NCBI RefSeq assembly: GCF_900114215.1
Contig: NZ_FOSG01000013.1
Span: 100,183 to 164,182 of the forward strand
Origin: Streptomyces mangrovi
GTDB taxonomy: Bacteria; Actinomycetota; Actinomycetes; Streptomycetales; Streptomycetaceae
Direction of reading: 5' to 3'
Length of the DNA stretch: 64,000 nucleotides
Shown piece after piece: positions 58,862 through 64,000 of this stretch. Under the pieces are notes generated by a model. The model ran no database searches, was not told the DNA's origin, and saw nothing but the letters and a program-made list of their open reading frames with translations. Each line of letters begins with the position of its first letter. The stretch's first letter is position 1. A program made the translations under genes and the position numbers.

Positions 58862-60454
58862 TCAGCCCGCGGCGCCCTTGCCGATCTCCCAGAAGCGGAA
58901 GACGGTGGAGGCGTCCAGCGTCCACTCCAGCCCGGAGATGTCCTCGTGCGCCACGGCGTACTGCTTGCCCTGCCAGACGGGCAGGATCGGCAGGTCCCGG
59001 GCGACGGTGTCCTGGATCTCGCCGAAGTCCCCGACGGTGGCGGCGCGGTCGCTCGCCGCGGCCGTGCGCGGCAGCAGCTCGGAGGTGATCCGTCCGGCGT
59101 CGTAGCCGTTGCCCAGCACGTTGTCCTCACCGAAGAAGGGCGCGGTGAAGTTGTCGGCGTCGGGGTAGTCGGGCACCCAGCCCTTGACGTACACCCCGTA
59201 CTCGCCGGCCTCGATGCCCTTCTCGTACTCCTCCAGCTCCACGCTCTCGACCTTGGCGTCGAACAGGCCGCTGGCGTTGAGCTGCTGGGCGATCTCCTCG
59301 AACTCCCGGACGGTGGCGGGGCCGTAACGCACGGGAGTGGCCCACAAGGTCAGCTCCACCTTCTCCGTGATGCCCTCGTCGCGCAGGGCCGCCTTGGCCT
59401 TGGCCGGCTGCGGGCGGCTGCCGTAGGTGTCGAAGAAGGCCGTGTTGTGGCCGGTGATCCCGGCGGGCACGATCGAGTACAGCGGCTCGGCGGTGCGCCG
59501 GTAGACGTCGCGGATCAGCGTGGAGCGGTCCAGCAGGTACGCGACGGCCTTGCGCACCCCCGGCTTGCCGGTGACCGGGTGCTCCATGTTGAAGACCAGG
59601 TGGTGCACCTCGGCGCTGCTGCCCTCGACGACCTCCACCCCGTTCTCGGCGCTCGCCGCCGCGTCCAGGTCGGCGATGTCGTCCATGGCCAGGCCGCGGT
59701 AGGCCAGATCCACCTCATCGCTGCTCAGAGCCTTCTTCAGCGCCGCCTGGTCGCCGTGGAAGAGTTTCATGGTCATCCCGGAGTTCCGCACCTCGGCGGG
59801 CCCGACGTAGTCCGGGTTGACGGAGAAGACGGCCTCCTTGTCGCCGTAGGAGTCCAGCCGGTACACGCCCGAGCCGACGGCCTTGCCGTCGGTGCGCAGT
59901 TCGTCGGCCGGGTAGGCGCGGTGGTCGACGATCGAGCCGGCGCCGGAGGCGATCTTCTGCGGGAAGGTGGCGTCGGGCGAGACGAGGCGGAAGACGACCG
60001 TCTTGGCGTCCGGGGTCTCGATCTCCTCGATGCCCGACAGCATCACGGCAGGGCCGTCGGGGTCGTCGATGCGCAGGGTCCGCTCGAAGGAGAACTTCAC
60101 GTCCTTCGAGGTGAGCGCGTTGCCGTTGGTGAACTTCAGCCCGTCCTTCAGGACGCACCGGAAGACCTGGCTGCCCTCGTCGGTGAACTCGCAGCTTTGC
60201 GCGGCCTCCGGCTGGGGCTCCGTCCCGTTCCGGGGGAAGCTGAGCAGCGACTGGAAGACGTTGTTGAAGACCAGCCAGGACCCCGGGTCGTATCCGGACG
60301 CCGGGTCGACGGCCATGACCTCGTCGGTCATGCCCATCACGATCCGCTCCCCCTCCCCGGCGCTCGTCCCCCGCTCCTCACCGCAGCCGGCGAGCAGCGC
60401 GGCGACCAGGGTCGTACCTACCGCAAGCGCCCGGAAACGGGCCCTTTTCCTCAC
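58862..60454 (-). CDS. oligopeptide ABC transporter substrate-binding lipoprotein
   Basis: 530-residue SBP_bac_5 receptor. Signal ends in the lipobox LLAGCG (Cys about 24). The binding fold includes VFNNVFQSLLSFPRNG, FTNGNALTSKDVKFSFERTL, DHRAYPADE and PLYSIVPAGITGHNT. About 45% identical-looking to the next gene, so the two are paralogs. No permease or ATPase gene is in the window, so it probably serves a transporter elsewhere or a sensing role. GTG start after GAGGA. Confidence 0.92.
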   Translation of the reverse strand: MRKRARFRALAVGTTLVAALLAGCGEERGTSAGEGERIVMGMTDEVMAVDPASGYDPGSWLVFNNVFQSLLSFPRNGTEPQPEAAQSCEFTDEGSQVFRCVLKDGLKFTNGNALTSKDVKFSFERTLRIDDPDGPAVMLSGIEEIETPDAKTVVFRLVSPDATFPQKIASGAGSIVDHRAYPADELRTDGKAVGSGVYRLDSYGDKEAVFSVNPDYVGPAEVRNSGMTMKLFHGDQAALKKALSSDEVDLAYRGLAMDDIADLDAAASAENGVEVVEGSSAEVHHLVFNMEHPVTGKPGVRKAVAYLLDRSTLIRDVYRRTAEPLYSIVPAGITGHNTAFFDTYGSRPQPAKAKAALRDEGITEKVELTLWATPVRYGPATVREFEEIAQQLNASGLFDAKVESVELEEYEKGIEAGEYGVYVKGWVPDYPDADNFTAPFFGEDNVLGNGYDAGRITSELLPRTAAASDRAATVGDFGEIQDTVARDLPILPVWQGKQYAVAHEDISGLEWTLDASTVFRFWEIGKGAAG

Positions 60455-60547
60455 GTTCGCATCCTCAATCAGTGGTGTGCCGTTCTCCGAACCCCCGTTC
60501 GCACAGCCCCGCGCCGCCCCCGGGACCGGGGGCGGCGCGGGGAAAGC

Positions 60548-62146
60548 TCAGTCCTGGACGCCTCTGCCCAGCTCCCACAGCTGGAGCACGGAGGAGGAGT
60601 TGAGCGCCCACTCCACCCCGGTGACGCCGTCGCGGGCGGCGACGTACTGCTTGCCCTGCCACAGCGGCAGCACGGGCACCTCCTTGGCGACGATGTCCTG
60701 GACCCGGACGAAGTCGTCGACCGCCTCGTCGCGCTGCTCCTTGACCCGCGTGCGCGGGATGAGCTGTTCGCGGATCTCGTTGTTCTCGTACGGGGAGCCC
60801 AGGAAGTTGTCCTCGGCGAAGAAGGGCGCGACGAAGTTGTCCGGGTCCGGGAAGTCCGGGAACCAGCCCATGCCGTAGACCGCGTACTCCTGCTCCGCGG
60901 AGGCGGGCCGGTAGGTCTTCCACGGCACGCCCTTGACCTCCGCCCGGAACAGTCCGGAGTCGTTGAGCTGCTCGGCCAGCACCTCGAACTCCTCGGCGGT
61001 GGCGGGACCGTAGTGGTCGGTGGTGTAGGTGAGCTCCACCTCGACCGGGGTGTCGACGCCGGCGCGTTCGAGGACGGCGCGGGCCTCCTCGACGTCGGGC
61101 TCGCCGTAGACGTTGAAGAAGGAGTTGTGGTGGCCGGTCAGCCCGCTGGGGACGATGGAGTACAGGGGCTCGGCGGTCCGTGCGTACACATCGCGCACCA
61201 GCTCGCCGCGGTCGACGGTCTGGGCGATGGCCTGGCGCACGGCCTTGCGGCCGGCGACCGGGTCGTCGGTGGCGAAGACGAGGTAGCGGATCTCCTGGCC
61301 CGACATCTCGACGACGTCGATGCCGTCGCCCTTGTCGCTCCCCAGCCGGTCGATCTGCTCGGGCGACAGGCTCCGGTTCATCACGTCGATGTCGCCGTCG
61401 CGCAGGGCCTTCTCCATGGCCTTGGAGTCGTCGAAGAAGCGCAGCTCGACACGGCCGTTCCGCAGTTCCAGGTCGCCCTTGTACGCCTTGTTGCGGGCGA
61501 GGACCGCCCGGTCGCCCTCGACGTCGAAGGACTCCAGGACGTAGGGGCCGGAGCCGGTGAGCGAGTACTCCTCGTGGAGCTTGTCGGCCGGGTAGACCTC
61601 GCTGTCCAGGATCGCCGCCGCGGGGGTGGCGAGCTTGTGGGGGAAGGTGGCGTCGGGCTTCTTGAGGTGGAAGACCACCTCGTCCCCGGAGGGCGCCTCG
61701 ATCCGGTCGAGGTTGCTCAGCAGCGACGCGGGGCCGCCGGAGTCGTCGATGCCGAGCATGCGGTTGACGGAGAACACCACGTCCTCGGCGGTCAGCTCGT
61801 TGCCGTTGGAGAACGTGAGCCCCTCGCGGAGGGTACAGCGGTACTGCGTGCTGCGCTGGTCGGCGAACCCGCACTCCTGCGCGGCCTCCGGCTCCGGCTG
61901 GGTGCCCGCGCGCGGCAGGCGCAGCAGGGTCTGGAAGGTGTTGCGGAAGATGTTCCACGTACCGACGTCGTAGACCGCCGCGGGGTCGAGCGGAGCGGGC
62001 GCCTTCGCGGTGGCCTCGATCCGGTCGGTGGTACCGACAACGATCGTTCCACCGTTTCCGCCGCCGGCGCTGTCGTTGCCGCATGCAACGACCAGTGGTG
62101 CCAGCAGGCCCGCGAGGGCGGGCAGCAGCAGCGTCTTGCGGTTCAT
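60548..62146 (-). CDS. oligopeptide ABC transporter substrate-binding lipoprotein
   Basis: 532-residue paralog of the previous gene with the same plan: lipobox LVVACGN (Cys about 22), then FRNTFQTLLRLPRAG, FSNGNELTAEDVVFSVNRML, ESFDVEGDRAVLARN and PLYSIVPSGLTGHHN. The two proteins start and end alike, the mark of a tandem duplication. Upstream (62257-62291) is a direct repeat that may be an operator. 93 bases separate the pair; no strong terminator is seen between them, so one mRNA is likely. Confidence 0.92.
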   Translation of the reverse strand: MNRKTLLLPALAGLLAPLVVACGNDSAGGGNGGTIVVGTTDRIEATAKAPAPLDPAAVYDVGTWNIFRNTFQTLLRLPRAGTQPEPEAAQECGFADQRSTQYRCTLREGLTFSNGNELTAEDVVFSVNRMLGIDDSGGPASLLSNLDRIEAPSGDEVVFHLKKPDATFPHKLATPAAAILDSEVYPADKLHEEYSLTGSGPYVLESFDVEGDRAVLARNKAYKGDLELRNGRVELRFFDDSKAMEKALRDGDIDVMNRSLSPEQIDRLGSDKGDGIDVVEMSGQEIRYLVFATDDPVAGRKAVRQAIAQTVDRGELVRDVYARTAEPLYSIVPSGLTGHHNSFFNVYGEPDVEEARAVLERAGVDTPVEVELTYTTDHYGPATAEEFEVLAEQLNDSGLFRAEVKGVPWKTYRPASAEQEYAVYGMGWFPDFPDPDNFVAPFFAEDNFLGSPYENNEIREQLIPRTRVKEQRDEAVDDFVRVQDIVAKEVPVLPLWQGKQYVAARDGVTGVEWALNSSSVLQLWELGRGVQD

Positions 62147-62533
62147 CGGTGACGGTCTCCTCGTCCAGCCGGGTTGTCGCCGAATTCTCCGGCCGGGAGA
62201 CAGACATTAGTAGCCGTGGAGTCCGTCACTTCCCCCGGCCACCGACGCGGAATTATCACGCTCCGATAACTCCGTCGCACGATCCGATAACCGGACGCCG
62301 GAGCGATCGGCGCGAGCTGGCACCAAACGAGACAAATCGATGCGCGGAAAAGGGGCCAACCACCCTCGCCACCGCTCCGGCCCCCGCCTCGCGGCCCGGA
62401 GCCACGTGATGAACGTCACGCATTCAACCACCAGGTGAAAAGCGGGAATTCGGCCACCGCATTCGTCACTGATAATGAACGGTCCGCTGCTCACGGTTTT
62501 CGATGCATTCATCGTGCAGCGAACGGCGTACGC
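62147..62533. promoter_or_regulatory. AT-richer intergenic region with phased direct repeat
   Basis: 387 bases, clearly less GC-rich than the rest. It contains the 14-bp direct repeat CACGCTCCGATAAC / CACGATCCGATAAC (62257-62270 and 62278-62291, 21 bp apart), an inverted CGTGA/TCACG near 62404-62419, and several AT-rich stretches, including TACTAAT. It should hold the promoter of the binding-protein pair. The plus-strand frames here have poor codon use and no ribosome-binding site, so no gene is called. Confidence 0.65.
62257..62291 (-). repeat. phased 14-bp direct repeat upstream of binding-protein genes
   Basis: Two 14-bp copies with one mismatch, start-to-start 21 bp, two helical turns. 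On the minus strand each reads GTTATCGGA(T/G)CGTG. About 110-145 bases before the start of the downstream gene, a typical place for an activator or repressor. Confidence 0.75.
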
Positions 62534-63316
62534 TCAGTACGCGGAAGCGATCAGGGAGTGCAGAAAAGGCAGATCCACTTCCTCCAGGGACGGCACGACC
62601 GTGCGCCGGTGCGCGGGCTCGATCCGCGTCACCGACGGCACCGCCACCACATGGCAGCCCGCGGCCTCCGCCGAGGCCACACCGGTCGCGGTGTCCTCCA
62701 CCACCACACAGCGCCCCGGATGCGCCCCCAGCCGCGAGGCGGCCGTCAGATACGGGTCCGGGTGCGGCTTGGTCCGCTCCACCTCGTCGCCCGCCAGGGT
62801 CAGCGCGAAGTGGTCCGGCCCCAGCGAGACCAGCATCCGGTCGATCACCCGCCTGTGCGAGGCCGACACCAGGGCGGCGGGCACGTCGTGCGCGGCCAGC
62901 TCCGTCAGCAGCCGCCGGGCACCGGGCATCAGGGACACCCCGCGCTCGACCCGCTCGATGAACCTGGAGTTGAGCAGCACCGTCAGGTCCCCCAGGGAGA
63001 CATCCGCCCCGGTGGCCTGAATCAGATAGGTCGCGCTCCGGGACATCGGCCCGCCGACCACCACCTCACGGTGCTCGTCGGCCAGCTCGTACCCCAGCTC
63101 GGCGAACACCTCGACCTCGGTCTCCCACCAGAACCCCTCGGTGTCCACCAGCGTGCCGTCCATGTCCAGCAGGACGGCCTGAAGGCCGGCCGCGGCGGAC
63201 CCGGCCGCCGCCGGTCTCCCCCCTCCGCCGGGGACCCGCACGGGCGCGGAGACGGAAGCCGGAGCGCTGCCGCCGAAGGCGGGCGGGACCTCGGCGCGGG
63301 AAAGGGGACGAGTCAT
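62534..63316 (-). CDS. HAD family phosphatase
   Basis: 260-residue haloacid-dehalogenase-type phosphatase with a cap. Motif I is LLDMDGTLVDTEGFWWE with nucleophile Asp in DMDGT; motif III/IV DEVERTKPHPDPYLTAASRLG and CVVVEDTATGVASAEAAG; SRFIERVERG is in the cap. Substrate unknown, sugar phosphate likely. A 55-residue Pro/Gly/Ala N-terminal extension precedes the fold. ATG 63314-63316 with GTAGGAGG upstream; next to metH, 100 bases away. Confidence 0.9.
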   Translation of the reverse strand: MTRPLSRAEVPPAFGGSAPASVSAPVRVPGGGGRPAAAGSAAAGLQAVLLDMDGTLVDTEGFWWETEVEVFAELGYELADEHREVVVGGPMSRSATYLIQATGADVSLGDLTVLLNSRFIERVERGVSLMPGARRLLTELAAHDVPAALVSASHRRVIDRMLVSLGPDHFALTLAGDEVERTKPHPDPYLTAASRLGAHPGRCVVVEDTATGVASAEAAGCHVVAVPSVTRIEPAHRRTVVPSLEEVDLPFLHSLIASAY

Positions 63317-63416
63317 CCGTGTGCCTCCTACGGGGACGCGAAGGCCGGTCGCCCGCACCTGACGGATACGGACGACCGGCCTGTACCGGACAGATCAGTC
63401 TACGTCGGCCCGCGAA

Positions 63417-64000
63417 CTATCGCGCGTTGAAGTATTTGGCCTCGGGGTGGTGGACGACGATGGCGTCGGTGGACTGCTCGGGATGGAGCTGGAACTCCTC
63501 GGACAGCTTCACCCCGATCCGCTCCGGCCGGAGCAGCTCGGCGATCTTGGCGCGGTCCTCCAGGTCCGGACACGCCCCGTAGCCCAGCGAGAAGCGGGCG
63601 CCGCGGTATTTGAGGGCGAACATGTCCTCGATCGCGTCCGGATCGTCGCCGGCGAAGCCGAGCTCGGCACGGACCCGGGCGTGCCAGTACTCGGCCAGCG
63701 CCTCGGCCAGCTGCACCGACAGGCCGTGCAGCTCCAGATAGTCGCGGTAGGCATCCGCGGCGAACAGCTCCGCGGTGGCCTGGCCGATACGGGAGCCGAC
63801 GGTGACCACCTGGAAACCCACCACGTCCGTCTGACCGGACTCCTTCGGGCGGAAGAAGTCCGCCAGGCACAGCCGCCGGCCGCGGCGCTGGCGGGGAAAG
63901 GTGAACCGGCACCGCTCGGCCCCGTCCTCGGCCAGCACCACCAGGTCCTCACCCTCGGCGTGGCAGGGGAAGTAGCCGTAGACCACCGCGGCCTCCAGCA
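63417..64000 (-). CDS. metH: methionine synthase, B12-dependent (3' part)
   Basis: C-terminal 194 residues of MetH; the gene continues beyond the right edge, so the start is missing. The segment is the reactivation domain that binds AdoMet: VVYGYFPCHAEGEDL, RLCLADFFRPKESG, AEALAEYWHARVRAELGF and SLGYGACPDLEDRAKIAELLRPERIGVKLSEEFQLHPEQST, all typical. It converts homocysteine to methionine with methylcobalamin. Any B12 riboswitch would lie outside the window. Confidence 0.95.
   Translation of the reverse strand, partial: LEAAVVYGYFPCHAEGEDLVVLAEDGAERCRFTFPRQRRGRRLCLADFFRPKESGQTDVVGFQVVTVGSRIGQATAELFAADAYRDYLELHGLSVQLAEALAEYWHARVRAELGFAGDDPDAIEDMFALKYRGARFSLGYGACPDLEDRAKIAELLRPERIGVKLSEEFQLHPEQSTDAIVVHHPEAKYFNAR

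Noticed and set aside
58946..62152. 1068-codon open frame antisense to both binding-protein genes
   Set aside because: Shadow of two clear SBP_bac_5 lipoproteins; the protein has Val/Gly/Leu-rich nonsense composition.
62475..63020. 181-codon plus-strand frame over the AT-rich region
   Set aside because: Poor codon use after the first 60 bases, no ribosome-binding site, and it runs antisense through the HAD phosphatase gene.

Overview
The window looks like the chromosomal core of a Streptomyces or a very close relative. GC content is very high throughout, third codon positions are almost always G or C, and many genes start with GTG. The gene order is the classic actinobacterial one: argCJBDR, pheST, infC-rpmI-rplT, then helY-dagK-tatCA-pafCB, then pafA-prcAB-pup-dop-arc. 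I see no insertion sequence, prophage, CRISPR array, tRNA or rRNA. The window is ordinary core chromosome with a few accessory genes, and most of the novelty is in regulation and fine gene structure.

Layout. Positions 1-2.5 kb hold small enzymes (DUF488, a flavin-fold protein, two GNAT acetyltransferases). From 2.5 to 7.6 kb is the arginine operon, read leftwards as argC-argJ-argB-argD-argR, with a promoter and ARG-box-like site at 7566-7603. From 7.7 to 11.5 kb are a DUF5997 gene divergent from a LysR-type sensor lacking its DNA-binding domain, a TipA-like MerR regulator with a textbook 19-bp-spacer promoter, a histidine-phosphatase-fold protein without its catalytic motif, a GNAT protein and a DUF1918 protein. 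From 11.5 to 15.8 kb are two secreted carbohydrate-active proteins, including a GH74-CBM2 xyloglucanase preceded by a perfect CebR-type box. 3-Hydroxybutyryl-CoA dehydrogenase then faces pheT across a strong terminator.

From 17 to 24.9 kb are pheST, a PAS histidine kinase, a TrmH-type rRNA methyltransferase and infC-rpmI-rplT. infC appears to start at AUC behind a structured leader. From 24.9 to 33.9 kb is a mixed block: DUF1844, SseB, a mycosin-like S8 protease with a membrane partner, a PLP aldolase/racemase-fold enzyme, a DUF2510 membrane protein, a metal-receptor-like protein, a 5'-3' exonuclease and an iron-box-controlled siderophore-interacting protein.

From 34 to 53.2 kb is the Pup-proteasome neighbourhood, all read leftwards: arc, dop, pup, prcB, prcA, (divergent lacI/MFS pair), pafA, two FKBP isomerases, pafB, pafC, a tiny membrane protein, tatA, tatC, a lipid kinase and helY. 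Pup is tagged onto targets by PafA and removed by Dop; Arc unfolds targets into the PrcAB proteasome; PafBC is the DNA-damage transcription factor. From 53.4 kb to the end are a ferredoxin, a tRNA m1A58 methyltransferase, a site-2 protease, a RecB-like nuclease, an orphan NarL-type response regulator, two paralogous oligopeptide-binding lipoproteins, a HAD phosphatase and the 3' end of metH, which runs off the window.
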